Positions 16,199 to 24,327 of a DNA stretch of 64,000 nt are shown piece by piece. Position numbers and translations under genes: made by a program. The notes under the pieces are model-generated. The model saw nothing but the letters and a program-made list of their open reading frames with translations. It did no database searches and was not told the DNA's origin. The DNA comes from Bradyrhizobium tropiciagri. Lineage in GTDB: Bacteria; Pseudomonadota; Alphaproteobacteria; Rhizobiales; Xanthobacteraceae. The stretch spans positions 558,001-622,000 of the forward strand of contig NZ_JAFCKF010000001.1 in NCBI RefSeq assembly GCF_018130545.1, written 5' to 3'. Numbering within the stretch: position 1 is the first letter of the stretch; every line of letters begins with the position of its first letter.

Positions 16199-16912
16199 TT
16201 ATTTCGCCTTGCCCCACGGACCAGACCTTTCGCCCGCCGGCTTTTCGTCGGCCGTGCCGGTTCCAGGCCTGCGGTCGGTCGCGAAACCGAGGCCGCGCAG
16301 ATAGATCAGCACTTCGGCCTCCAGCAGTTCCTCCGGCGACATCGGCAGCTTGCGCCGCGCAGCATCGCCGCGGCCGAACAGCGAGGCGACGCCATGCGAC
16401 ATCGACCAGATGTGCAGCGCCATCATCATCGCGGGCGGACGCGGCATGCCCGGCGGTGCCAGTGCGGCGAGCCGCTCGGCAGCGGCGCGGATGATCGCGA
16501 ACGCCCGCTCGCTGGCGGCCATCAGTGTTGGATTCGCATCGGGAGGCAGGCCGGATTCGAACATCGCGGAATAGAACGCGGGCTCCTCGCGGGCGAAGGC
16601 GAGATAGGCCTTGCCGACCCGCTCGAACGCCGTGACGGTGTCGGGGCGGCCGTCGTCCCAGGCCTGCGTCAGCAGCGACTCGAACTGTTCGAAGCCGCGC
16701 TGGGCGATGCTGGCGATCAATTCGTCACGGTCGCGAAAGTGGCGGTACGGCGCGGCGGGGCTGACGCCGGCCATCCGCGCGGCATCGGCGAAGGTGAAGC
16801 CGGCCGGCCCCTTCTTCGAGATCAGGTCGAGCGCAGCCTGCAGCAACGCCTCTTTGAGATTGCCGTGATGATAGCCGCGCTCGGCGCGGCCTTGGTCCTT
16901 GCGCCAGCTCAT
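16199..16912 (-). CDS. TetR/AcrR family regulator, WHG-type ligand domain
   Basis: The 237-residue protein has a TetR N-terminal helix-turn-helix domain (about residues 15-65, GPAGFTFADAARMAGVSPAA and YRHFRDRDELIASIAQRGF). The C-terminal ligand domain resembles TetR_C_33 (WHG), with the WHG-like stretch HIWSMSHGVASLFG around residue 170. Ligand is unknown. The ATG at 16912 overlaps an operator-like palindrome that matches the one upstream of the neighbouring DUF2852 gene, so the protein probably represses itself and that gene. Confidence 0.85.
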   Translation of the reverse strand: MSWRKDQGRAERGYHHGNLKEALLQAALDLISKKGPAGFTFADAARMAGVSPAAPYRHFRDRDELIASIAQRGFEQFESLLTQAWDDGRPDTVTAFERVGKAYLAFAREEPAFYSAMFESGLPPDANPTLMAASERAFAIIRAAAERLAALAPPGMPRPPAMMMALHIWSMSHGVASLFGRGDAARRKLPMSPEELLEAEVLIYLRGLGFATDRRPGTGTADEKPAGERSGPWGKAK

Positions 16913-16929
16913 GTGAACGGCTTTTACAT
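16911..16929. promoter_or_regulatory. TetR autoregulatory operator overlapping its start codon
   Basis: ATGTGAA-N5-TTTACAT differs by one base from the perfect palindrome at 16102-16120 and has the same spacer length. It overlaps the ATG of the TetR gene, so a bound dimer would block translation start or early transcription. Confidence 0.7.
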
Positions 16930-17031
16930 GAGCCGGCGGTAAAGGTCACTACCGGGGCGTCGGCACGTTAATCAAGATTAACGGATCAGTCGGCCGGGCG
17001 CCGGTGCGGGCCGCTGCGCTAAGTCGCACGT

Positions 17032-17562
17032 CTAGGCGGGGACGTAGGTCAACCTGATCGTGTTGTCGCCGATCCGGTCGCTCGCCACCAGGCGGAGCGG
17101 CGTGCGGCGCTTGGCGAAGAACGGCTTGCCGCCACCAAGCACGATAGGCCGGAGATAGAGCCGATACTCGTCAATCAGGCCGAGTTCGGTCAGGCTCCCC
17201 GCGAGCTCCGGCCCCGCGACTTCAATCTCCCCGTCGAGCCGGGCCTTCAGCCCGCGCACCGCCGCCTCGAGCTCCCCTTCGACGAGTGTCGCGTTGGGTC
17301 CGACGGATTTCAGCGAGCGCGACACGACCCACTTTGGCTGTCTCCGCCACACTGCCGCATAGTCGCGCTCCTCTGCATCCCAATCGGGCAGGTCTTCGTC
17401 CCAATAGCGCATCACCTCGTACATGCGGCGGCCGTACAACATGCCGGTCAGGCCACGCACCTGTTCGATGAAATGACGAAACAGCCCGGTCTCCGGCACC
17501 ATTGCCTTGTGATCGACATAGCCGTCGAGCGACTGGTTCAATCCGAAGACGAGCTTCGCCAT
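17032..17562 (-). CDS. Dihydrofolate reductase-family protein (RibD C-terminal domain)
   Basis: The 176-residue protein starts at ATG 17562 (MAKLVFGLNQSLDGYVDHK). It has the RibD-C/DHFR-like NAD(P)H fold: S-LDGY near residue 12, GMLYGRRMYEVMRYW (about 40), GPELAGSLTELGLIDEYRLY (about 125) and PIVLGGGKPFF (about 145). These proteins are common in soil bacteria, but substrates are mostly unknown and they are not true folate reductases. It is followed upstream by a hairpin and three YCII genes on the same strand. Longer readings up to 17754 run through the hairpin and the YCII gene and are rejected. Confidence 0.82.
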   Translation of the reverse strand: MAKLVFGLNQSLDGYVDHKAMVPETGLFRHFIEQVRGLTGMLYGRRMYEVMRYWDEDLPDWDAEERDYAAVWRRQPKWVVSRSLKSVGPNATLVEGELEAAVRGLKARLDGEIEVAGPELAGSLTELGLIDEYRLYLRPIVLGGGKPFFAKRRTPLRLVASDRIGDNTIRLTYVPA

Positions 17563-17596
17563 TGTGCACGACCTCCGCCCGGGAATGTCAGAGAGC

Positions 17597-17621
17597 CCTC
17601 TCCCGCCGCAAGCGGGAGAGG
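17597..17621. terminator. Inverted repeat between YCII and DHFR-like genes
   Basis: CCTCTCCCGC and GCGGGAGAGG are perfect 10-base arms with a five-base loop, between the end of the YCII gene (17654) and the start of the DHFR-like gene (17562). It may attenuate readthrough; it belongs to the G/C-rich hairpin family D of this window. Confidence 0.5.
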
Positions 17622-17653
17622 TGCGACGAGTCTGCGGGACTAACGTCCGAGGA

Positions 17654-18016
17654 CTAGCGGCCCGGGATCGGCAGCACCGGCATGATCTCCACGGCTTCGC
17701 CCGGGAAGATCGCGAAATGCGGGTGGTTCTCGAACAGCTTTGCCGCCGCCTCATGCGAGGGCGCGCGGACCACGGTGAAGCCGGTGAGCTGATTGGTGAT
17801 GTCGGCGGTGCCGCCGGCGCCGACCTTCTTGGTCTTGCCGAGCGGTCCGCCCATCTCGACGATCACGTCGTGATGCTTCTCGACCCAGGCGCCCCATGCG
17901 GCCATGCCCTGCTGCTCCTTGGCACGCCGTTCGGCCTCGGGCATCGCGTTCCAGGCTGCCATGCGCGCGCCATCCTTGCTGCCGAGATAGACGGCGAGGA
18001 AAGTATTGGTGCTCAT
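17654..18016 (-). CDS. YCII-related protein
   Basis: The 120-residue protein resembles the YCII/DGPF-like ferredoxin-fold family: an N-terminal beta strand (NTFLAVYLGSKDGARMAAW), MGGPLGKTKKV at about 56 where DGPF proteins have their signature, and a C-terminal strand ending EIMPVLPIP. It is shorter than most DGPF proteins and lacks the exact DGPF motif. Function is unknown; YCII proteins are proposed small-molecule enzymes. An AACGGAG ribosome site precedes ATG 18016. It is the third YCII gene in the row reading along the minus strand. Confidence 0.72.
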   Translation of the reverse strand: MSTNTFLAVYLGSKDGARMAAWNAMPEAERRAKEQQGMAAWGAWVEKHHDVIVEMGGPLGKTKKVGAGGTADITNQLTGFTVVRAPSHEAAAKLFENHPHFAIFPGEAVEIMPVLPIPGR

Positions 18017-18101
18017 CGTACTTCTCCGTTGTGCTCGTAGGTGGTTTGACGATCGGTAATGGTGTGCGGCCCCCGTGCGGCGGCTGCGCTTGTTGCGAAA
18101 T

Positions 18102-18527
18102 TTAGCGCAGCGCCTTGCCCCAGCCGCCCTGCGGATGCTCGAAGGTGGCCGCTGCCTGCTGCACCTCCTCGGAGAAATCGCCCATCTCCTGCACCTGGCG
18201 GATCTCGATCATCTCGTTGGCGGTGGCCGGGCACTTGCTCGCCCATTCGATCGCCTCGGCGCGCGAGGCGACGTCGATCATCCAGAAGCCACCAATCACT
18301 TCCTTGGCCTCGGTGAACGGACCGTCGATTACGACCGGCACGCCGGTGTCGAACTTGACGCGCGCGCCGGCAGCCGGCGGATGCAGGCCCTCCAGCGTGA
18401 TCAGCACGCCGGCGTCCTTCAGCGCCTGATTGTATCGCATCATTGCCGCGACCCGTTCGGGGTCGAGCTCGAGTTTGGCCGGCGCGGACTCATAGCCGAG
18501 CGGGATCATCAGCATCATGAAACGCAT
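18102..18527 (-). CDS. YCII/DGPF-family protein
   Basis: The 141-residue protein starts at ATG 18527 (MRFMMLMIPLGYES). It shows the YCII/DGPF core: KDAGVLITLEGLHPPAAGAR, the signature VIDGPFTEAKEVIGGFWMI and SRAEAIEWASKCP, with IEIRQVQEM at the end. DGPF-type proteins are the usual partners of ECF42 sigma factors, one of which lies at 28838-30115. A reading from 18686 would include a dispersed repeat and is rejected. Function is not established for the family. Confidence 0.82.
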   Translation of the reverse strand: MRFMMLMIPLGYESAPAKLELDPERVAAMMRYNQALKDAGVLITLEGLHPPAAGARVKFDTGVPVVIDGPFTEAKEVIGGFWMIDVASRAEAIEWASKCPATANEMIEIRQVQEMGDFSEEVQQAAATFEHPQGGWGKALR

Positions 18528-18572
18528 TGGTCGGATTTCCTCATCGGTTGACACACTCGCAATCTTCACCCT

Positions 18573-18675
18573 CGTCATTCCGGGAAGCCCTACACGGCGC
18601 CGGCCCGCAATCCAGGACCCGCGGCGGCTGCTTGGTATTCCGGGTAGATCGCCCCGGCGATATCGCAGAATGACC
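18573..18675. repeat. Dispersed palindromic repeat, CGTCATTCC type
   Basis: The element begins CGTCATTCCGGGAAGCCC and ends CGATATCGCAGAATGAC, with internal GCAATCCAGGACCC and GGTATTCCGGGT. It belongs to the intergenic hairpin repeats of this window and separates two YCII genes. Confidence 0.6.
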
Positions 18676-18682
18676 TCGGGTG

Positions 18683-19099
18683 TCACGTCTTGCTCACCTG
18701 CTCGCGCAAGCGCTCTCCCCGCTCGCGCAACTCGGGCGTCAACGCCGCGCCGAAATCATCAGGTGTAAATACCTGGCGGATCTCGATCTCGGCGCCACCA
18801 TCGAACGGCGCGCGCTTCATCCAGTCGATCGCCTCATCGAGCGATTTGGTCTCGATCAGCCAGAAGCCGGCGACGAGATCACTGGTCACGCTGAACGGCC
18901 CGCGGCTCACGGTGCCCTGCCCGCCGGCATATTTGACGCGGGCGCCCTTGCTGGTCGGATGCAGGCCCTCGCCGGCCTGCATCACGCCGGCCTTGACCAT
19001 CTCCTCGTTGAACTTGCCCATCGCGGCGAGCAGCTCGGTGCTCGGCATCACGCCGGCCTCGGTATCCTTGTTCGCCTTCACGATCACCATGAACTTCAT
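18683..19099 (-). CDS. YCII/DGPF-family protein
   Basis: The 138-residue protein (MKFMVIVKANKDTEAG) has the same core as the gene downstream: KAGVMQAGEGLHPTSKGARV, then SRGPFSVTSDLVAGFWLI in place of DGPF, and SLDEAIDWMKRAPF with IEIRQVFTPDDFG. The two are clear paralogues. An ACAACGGAGCAG ribosome site precedes ATG 19099. No catalytic residues are known for this group. Confidence 0.82.
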   Translation of the reverse strand: MKFMVIVKANKDTEAGVMPSTELLAAMGKFNEEMVKAGVMQAGEGLHPTSKGARVKYAGGQGTVSRGPFSVTSDLVAGFWLIETKSLDEAIDWMKRAPFDGGAEIEIRQVFTPDDFGAALTPELRERGERLREQVSKT

Positions 19100-19228
19100 C
19101 GTCCTGCTCCGTTGTCTCGTTGTTTCGCCGGCATCGCCGGTGCTCGTCTCAAGGACGACGCAGGTCGTGCCACGCCGACAGGTCCAGCGAAACTATTCCA
19201 GAGGTCATTGCATTGCGCGCCACGACCG

Positions 19229-19600
19229 TCAGCGTTCCTGCCTGACGAGCTCGCCGTCCTGGTGCGACGGGCCGAAATAGACGTCGATCCGCGACACCTT
19301 GTCGCCGTCGAACACGAAGAATTCGGTGTTGCGAAAACTCTTGCCGTCGCGGGCGACGCAGCGATAGGTGACGAAGGCCTCGACGCCGTCGACCATGATG
19401 CGCTCGATCTCGTGGCGGCCGATCCAGCCGGAGTCGCGCCAGCATTCGGCGAAATAGCGCGGCTTGTCGATGTTCTCGCCATAGGGTGTCGAGAAGCGGA
19501 AATCCTCCGCGAACGCCGCTTCCACGCTCGCGCGGTCGTTGGCGAGATAGGCGGCGAAGAGCGAGCGGATGATCTCCGCCCTGTTGCCAGCTGCAGCCAT
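19229..19600 (-). CDS. SnoaL-like/NTF2-fold protein
   Basis: The 123-residue protein fits the NTF2-like alpha+beta barrel: helix EIIRSLFAAYLANDRASVEAA, AEDFRFSTPYGENID, the strand VEAFVTYRCVARDGKSFRNT, and a final VSRIDVYFG. SnoaL-like proteins include cyclases, isomerases and many uncharacterised members. No specific residues point to a reaction. The AT-poor gap of 129 bases to the YCII gene at 19099 contains nothing recognised. Confidence 0.75.
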   Translation of the reverse strand: MAAAGNRAEIIRSLFAAYLANDRASVEAAFAEDFRFSTPYGENIDKPRYFAECWRDSGWIGRHEIERIMVDGVEAFVTYRCVARDGKSFRNTEFFVFDGDKVSRIDVYFGPSHQDGELVRQER

Positions 19601-19771
19601 GTCGTCTCCACATCATTCGCCCGGGCCACCGGAGCACGACTTGCTCCAGAACCCGGGCTTCAGGGAGATGACGAATGGGACGGCGCGAACGCGACATCGC
19701 GCCGAAGTTTATTTTCGGGAACCGCCGGCGGTCAGGTTCCGACCAGAGTCCGGCCCGGTTCAGCTTTCTTT

Positions 19772-20425
19772 TCAGCTCTCCTGGGGGAACATGCCGAAAT
19801 AGGGTTCGGCCTCCTTGAGGACACGCGCGAAGGACGGCCGCGCCTGCAGCCGCGCAAGGTAGGCCGCCAGGTGCCGGTGGCCCTCGGCGAACGGCTCAAC
19901 CTTGTTGCCGTAGAACAGCGCCGGCGCGGCGGCGCAATCGGCCAGCGAGAATTGCTCGCCCATCATCCAGCCGCCATGCGCGAGCTGCTGGTCGAGGATA
20001 CCGTAGGAGGTGCGGAGCTGCGCCCGCGCCTCGGCGACGCCGTGCGGGTCCTTGCTGTCGGCTGGCCGCAACCGGTCGCCGACGATCTTCTGCGTCGGCA
20101 GATGGACATAGAGATCGAGGAAGCGGTCGCGCAGCCGGGTCTGCAGCGCGAGTTCGGCGTCGTCAGGGATCAACCTGACGGTGCCGGGATAGTGCCGGTC
20201 GAGATATTCGATGACGATACTCGATTCAGGCACCGTCTCGCCGCGCGTCTCGTCCCGGAGCACGGGGAAACGACCGATCGGCCACAGCGCGAGCAGCGCT
20301 GCGCGCTGGGCAGGATCGCCGAGATTGACCATGTTCGGCGTGAACGGCGCGCCGTTCTCGTAAAGCGCGACCAGCGCCTTCCAGCAGAACGAGGACAGCG
20401 GGTGGTAATGCAGAGTGAGGGACAT
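19772..20425 (-). CDS. Glutathione S-transferase
   Basis: The 217-residue protein starts at ATG 20425 (MSLTLHYHPLSSFCWKALVAL) and has a thioredoxin-like N-terminal domain with the Ser/Cys active-site region (SSFCW), the cis-Pro block IGRFPVLRDE, the glutathione gamma-Glu site PESSIVIEYLD, and an all-helical C-terminal domain with GEQFSLADCAAAPAL. Function is conjugation or reduction of electrophiles with glutathione; the substrate is unknown. A second, different GST lies at 34825. It ends the minus-strand accessory run. Confidence 0.88.
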   Translation of the reverse strand: MSLTLHYHPLSSFCWKALVALYENGAPFTPNMVNLGDPAQRAALLALWPIGRFPVLRDETRGETVPESSIVIEYLDRHYPGTVRLIPDDAELALQTRLRDRFLDLYVHLPTQKIVGDRLRPADSKDPHGVAEARAQLRTSYGILDQQLAHGGWMMGEQFSLADCAAAPALFYGNKVEPFAEGHRHLAAYLARLQARPSFARVLKEAEPYFGMFPQES

Positions 20426-20947
20426 CAGAACTCCATCATGTAGCGAGTGCTCGGAGGACGAAGCAGGGACCGCCCTTCCGACATCTCGTGCGGCGATATT
20501 TTTTCGTAAGTCGATACTTTTTTGCCGTCGCACGGGCGTGGATATTCGAGCACCCAACACGGCGTGCATTCGTCGGGGACGCGAATCGACTTGCGAAATC
20601 GATCCGAGAAGCGGTCAGCAATATCAGGGTTCGTAATAGACCTATCAGTGATGCTGAAGTGCACGCGTTCCGATCGTCTGCATCAGACCAAAGTTGTCAT
20701 CGATTTTCGTCCGTAAGATTACGGTGAACATCGCATGTCGGCTCTGGATGATAACGTGCACATCGAAAAAATAAGTCGCAAGTTGAGATAGATGCGCGGG
20801 TGCGTGATCGCTCTATGCAGTTCGTGCCACGTGTCTGCGAGCCGCAGGCTTTACCGATGCTAAACGGCTCACTGCAACCTTTCCGTGAGTTGCAACGATC
20901 CGCTTTTTCTCATCCCCTTTCAATGTTTGAACCTTCACGGAGCCCTG
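20426..20947. other. 522-base intergenic region, relatively AT-rich
   Basis: Several short overlapping frames exist here but none has a recognisable product or a good start site, and they conflict with each other. Two T-runs (GATATTTTTTCG near 20490 and GATACTTTTTTGCCG near 20515) stand out from the GC-rich background. It presumably contains promoters for the divergent GST and chemoreceptor genes; I could not identify a specific site. Confidence 0.4.
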
Positions 20948-22618
20948 ATGTTCAGTTTCAGCAACAAGGCCAAGATCGACAACGCGCTGGCGCAGGCCGC
21001 AGCGATCGGCAAGTCGCAGGCGGTGATCGAGTTCAAGCTCGACGGCACCATCGTCGATGCCAACGAGAACTTCCTGAACGCGATGGGCTACACGCTCGAC
21101 GAGATCAGGGGCAAGCACCACAGCATGTTCGTCGATGCTGCCACGCGCGACAGCCAAGACTATCGCCAATTCTGGGCGAGCCTGAACCGTGGTGAGTACC
21201 AGGCCTCGCAGTACAAGCGCGTCGCCAAGGGCGGTCGCGAGATCTGGATCCAGGCCTCCTACAACCCGATCCTGGACAAGAACGGCAAGCCGGTCGGCGT
21301 CGTCAAATTCGCCACCGACATCACCGCGCAGAAGATCCACAGCATGGAAGATGCCGGCAAGATCGCCGCGATCGGACGTGCCCAGGCGGTGATCGAGTTC
21401 AACATGGACGGCACTATCGTCAACGCCAACGAGAACTTCCTCGGCGCGATGGGCTATTCACTGGCCGAGATCCAGGGCAAGCACCACAGCATCTTCATGC
21501 CGCCGGCCGGCCGCGACAGCCCGGCCTATCGCGATTTCTGGGCGCGGCTGAACCGCGGCGAGTTCGAGAGCGGTGAGTTCAAGCGGCTCGCCAAGGGCGG
21601 CAAGGAAATCTGGATCCTCGCCAGCTACAACCCGATCCTCGACGAGCGCGGCAAGCCGTTCAAGGTCGTCAAGTTCGCGACCGACGTCACGCAGCAGAAA
21701 GTCAAGGCCGCCGACAATGACGGCCAGATCGACGCGATCGGCAAGTCGCAGGCGGTGATCGAGTTCAACATGGACGGCACGATCCGAACCGCGAACCCGA
21801 ACTTCTGCTCCGCGATCGGCTATTCGCTGGCCGAGATCCAGGGCAAACATCACAGCATGTTCGTCGAACCGGTCGAGGCGAGCTCGTCGGGCTACCGCGA
21901 GTTCTGGGGAGCGCTGAACCGCGGCGAGTTCCAGGCCGCCGAATACAAGCGCATCGCCAAGGGCGGCCGCGAGATCTGGATCCAGGCCTCCTACAACCCG
22001 ATCCTCGATCTCAACGGCAAGCCCTACAAGGTGGTGAAATACGCCACCGACATCACCGCGCAGGCGATCGGCCGCAAGAAAGCCGACAGCGCGCGCGGCC
22101 TGATCGAGGCGGTCGCCGCCGGCAGTGAGGAGATGAGCGCCTCGATCCGCGAAATCTCGGAAACCATGACCAAGTCGAAGCAGAACGCCGCGGTCGCCAC
22201 CGGCCGCGTCGAGGCCGCCGACGGCCAGGCGCAGAAGCTCAATGCCGCAGCGCAGGCGATGAGCGGCATCGTCGAGATGATCTCGAGCATCACCGGGCAG
22301 ATCAATCTGCTCGCCCTCAACGCCACGATCGAGTCCGCCCGCGCGGGCGAGGCCGGCCGCGGCTTCGCGGTGGTGGCCTCCGAAGTGAAGAGCCTGGCCA
22401 ACCAGGCGAAGCAAGCGACCGACACGATCTCCTCGGAAATCGACGCGCTGAACTCGATCGCGGCCGACGTGGTCACCTCGCTGTCCGAGATCAAGGCGGC
22501 GATCGCCGGCGTCAACGAGTACATCACCTCCACGGCCGCTGCGGTCGAGGAGCAGAGCATCGTGACGCAGGATATGTCGACCAACATGCAGCGCGCTTCC
22601 GCCGAGCTCGCGGCGTAA
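20948..22618 (+). CDS. Soluble chemoreceptor with three tandem PAS domains
   Basis: The 556-residue protein starts at ATG 20948 ([11 protein letters not shown]), preceded by ACGGAG; an upstream in-frame ATG at 20885 is unlikely. It has no transmembrane helix. Residues about 20-385 contain three near-identical PAS domains, each with [36 protein letters not shown] and [10 protein letters not shown]-like blocks, at an exact 122-residue period. A methyl-accepting signalling domain follows (about 386-556), with the hairpin tip [20 protein letters not shown] at about 453. PAS-only soluble receptors sense redox or oxygen through heme or FAD, or bind small ligands; which applies here is unknown. It would control CheA and swimming direction. 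Confidence 0.9.
   Translation: MFSFSNKAKIDNALAQAAAIGKSQAVIEFKLDGTIVDANENFLNAMGYTLDEIRGKHHSMFVDAATRDSQDYRQFWASLNRGEYQASQYKRVAKGGREIWIQASYNPILDKNGKPVGVVKFATDITAQKIHSMEDAGKIAAIGRAQAVIEFNMDGTIVNANENFLGAMGYSLAEIQGKHHSIFMPPAGRDSPAYRDFWARLNRGEFESGEFKRLAKGGKEIWILASYNPILDERGKPFKVVKFATDVTQQKVKAADNDGQIDAIGKSQAVIEFNMDGTIRTANPNFCSAIGYSLAEIQGKHHSMFVEPVEASSSGYREFWGALNRGEFQAAEYKRIAKGGREIWIQASYNPILDLNGKPYKVVKYATDITAQAIGRKKADSARGLIEAVAAGSEEMSASIREISETMTKSKQNAAVATGRVEAADGQAQKLNAAAQAMSGIVEMISSITGQINLLALNATIESARAGEAGRGFAVVASEVKSLANQAKQATDTISSEIDALNSIAADVVTSLSEIKAAIAGVNEYITSTAAAVEEQSIVTQDMSTNMQRASAELAA
21011..22108 (+). repeat. Three tandem 366-base repeats inside the chemoreceptor
   Basis: The codon for the K/R before SQAV/AQAV occurs at 21011, 21377 and 21743, exactly 366 bases apart. 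Units 1 and 3 share a 38-base identical run (the [12 protein letters not shown] region) and units 2 and 3 share a 32-base run (the [10 protein letters not shown] region), which implies recent duplication or gene conversion. Confidence 0.85.
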
Positions 22619-22630
22619 GGCGCGGTGCGA

Positions 22631-22700
22631 TCCTCGAAGGGTGTGCGGCCCGGGCTGGGGGCTGTGCATCCTTCGAGACGCCCGCCTTCCGTCATCTCGG
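22631..22700. repeat. Family B repeat fragment
   Basis: TCCTCGAAGGGTGTGCGGCCC and CATCCTTCGAGACGCCCGCC form imperfect inverted halves, related to the CCTTCGAGGCTCGC repeats at 23598, 35510 and 56461. It follows the chemoreceptor stop codon. Confidence 0.5.
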
Positions 22701-22772
22701 GACGAAGAACCTCCAACGGGTTGACACGCTAGTGTAAAGGTCGCAGACGGTCGGGGCTTCCTGCCCGAACCG

Positions 22773-23570
22773 ATGGACCGCCCGATGACTCCCTCTGCAC
22801 AAAAAGTCGCACTCGTGACCGGCGCCGCGCGCGGCATCGGGCTTGCGGCGGCGAAACGCTTTCTCGCCGACGGCTGGCGCGTCGCGCTGCTCGACATCGA
22901 GGGCGCGCTGCTGGAGAGCGCGGTCGCGGCCTTGAAGCAGCCCAACGACACGCTGGCGCTGACCTGCGACGTGTCCGACGCCGCCGGCGTGGCCGCCGCG
23001 ATCGCTGCGATCGCAAACCGCTTCGGCCGGCTCGACGCGCTGGTCAACAACGCCGGCACCGCGGTGTTCGCGCCGGTGCTGGAAACCTCGGACGCCGACT
23101 GGACCCGGATCATGGCGGTCAACCTCACCGGCCCGTTCCTGTGCACCAAGGCGGCGGCGCCCCTGATGCGCGAGAATGGCGGCGCGATCGTCAACATCAC
23201 CTCGATCTCGGCAGTGCGCGCCTCGACGCTGCGCTCGGCCTACGGCACCAGCAAGGCCGGCCTCGCACATCTCACCAAGCAGCTCGCGGTCGAGCTCGCC
23301 TCGCTCGGCATCCGCGTCAACGGCGTGGCGCCGGGCCCGGTCGAGACCGCGATGGCCAAGGCTGTCCACACGCCGGAGATCCGCGCCGACTATCACGACG
23401 CGATCCCGCTCAATCGTTACGGGCTGGAGGAAGAGCTGGCGGAAGCGATCTTCTTCCTGTGCTCGGATCGCTCAAGCTACATCACCGGCCAGATTCTCGC
23501 CGTCGACGGCGGGTTCGATGCCGCCGGCATCGGCCTGCCGACCCTGCGCGGCCAGCGGCGGAACGGGTGA
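22773..23570 (+). CDS. Short-chain dehydrogenase/reductase
   Basis: The 265-residue protein is a classical SDR. The nucleotide motif is TGAARGIG (about residue 16), NNAG lies near residue 90, the catalytic Ser is in ITSISAVRAS, and the Tyr/Lys pair is in SAYGTSKAGLAHLTKQ. A C-terminal ITGQILAVDGGF block is typical. It oxidises or reduces an alcohol/ketone with NAD(P). The substrate is unknown. An imperfect palindrome at 22721-22738 in the short upstream gap may be an operator. The best start is ATG 22773; ATG 22785 is also possible. Confidence 0.86.
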   Translation: MDRPMTPSAQKVALVTGAARGIGLAAAKRFLADGWRVALLDIEGALLESAVAALKQPNDTLALTCDVSDAAGVAAAIAAIANRFGRLDALVNNAGTAVFAPVLETSDADWTRIMAVNLTGPFLCTKAAAPLMRENGGAIVNITSISAVRASTLRSAYGTSKAGLAHLTKQLAVELASLGIRVNGVAPGPVETAMAKAVHTPEIRADYHDAIPLNRYGLEEELAEAIFFLCSDRSSYITGQILAVDGGFDAAGIGLPTLRGQRRNG

Positions 23571-23597
23571 GCCCTAGCAGCGCATTCGTCCCATCCC

Positions 23598-23726
23598 CGT
23601 CACCCTGAGGTGGCCGATTCTTCAGCGGCCCTCGAAGGGTCGACGGCCCGGCTGTTGGCCGATTCATCCTTCGAGGCTCGCCCAGCGGCGCAATTGCGCC
23701 GCAAGGCTCGCACCTCAGGATGACGG
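23598..23726. repeat. Family B palindromic repeat with nested hairpin
   Basis: The outer arms CGTCACCCTGAGGTG and CACCTCAGGATGACGG pair imperfectly. Inside lie CCTCGAAGGGTCGACGGCCC, the word CATCCTTCGAGGCTCGC, and a smaller hairpin GGCGCAATTGCGCC. It sits between the convergent SDR and phosphatase genes. Confidence 0.65.
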
Positions 23727-23748
23727 AATTGCTGGTGCGGCAGAGCCG

Positions 23749-24327
23749 CTAGCGCCCGTTCACGGCAACAACGCGCCAGGTGTTCGCCAGCCGGTCGATC
23801 CGCGTCAGCGACAGCGGATCGATGACGAAGCGCAACGCAAGCTGCGGTGCTAGCTCGAGTGCGATCGCAAGCACCGCACGGATAGTGCCGGAGTGCACGA
23901 CGAGCACGACATCGCCTGCGGGCAGGCGGGCGAGCCCGGCCCGCGCACGCGCGATCTGGTCGGCAAAACTTTCACCGCCGGGCGGGCGGTTGGTGCCCGG
24001 CGATTGCCAGAAGGCGCGATAGGCCGCCTCGCCGAGCTCGGCTTCGATCTCGCTGTGGCGGCGGCCGGTCCAGTCGCCGAAATCCTGCTCGCGAAAGGCA
24101 TCGTCTTCCGTAGCCGTGAGGCCGAGCCGCGCGGCGGTCTCGCTTGTGCGCCGCGCCGGACTGCAAACCGCAACCGCGTCGGCCGGAAGCCTCACCCGCA
24201 ACGCCGCGAACGCGGAGGCATCGCCGAGATCCGCCGGCGCATCGGGCGCATGGATCACGCCGCGCGGCCCGTCGACCGGCGCGTGACGGATCAGCCAAAG
24301 ATGCGTTTCGCCACCCATCTTGCTCAC
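23749..24327 (-). CDS. Histidine phosphatase (alpha-ribazole phosphatase-like)
   Basis: The 192-residue protein belongs to the histidine phosphatase superfamily: LIRHAPVDGP at the N-terminus with the phospho-accepting His, SPARRTSETA with the second Arg, REQDFGDWTGRRHSEIE and VVHSGTIRAVL with the second catalytic His. Its GTG start at 24327 overlaps the cobS stop (GTGA). That context makes it the alpha-ribazole-5'-phosphate phosphatase (CobC of Salmonella) step of lower-ligand assembly, but substrate cannot be proven from sequence. ATG 24318 is an alternative start. Confidence 0.8.
   Translation of the reverse strand: MSKMGGETHLWLIRHAPVDGPRGVIHAPDAPADLGDASAFAALRVRLPADAVAVCSPARRTSETAARLGLTATEDDAFREQDFGDWTGRRHSEIEAELGEAAYRAFWQSPGTNRPPGGESFADQIARARAGLARLPAGDVVLVVHSGTIRAVLAIALELAPQLALRFVIDPLSLTRIDRLANTWRVVAVNGR

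Noticed and set aside
18680-20443. A 587-codon open frame on the plus strand
   Set aside because: It runs antisense through the YCII, SnoaL and GST genes, which carry recognisable family motifs; no motif is seen in this frame.
20436-20727. Several short frames in the gap before the PAS chemoreceptor
   Set aside because: They overlap one another on both strands, have no good start sites, and encode no recognisable sequence.
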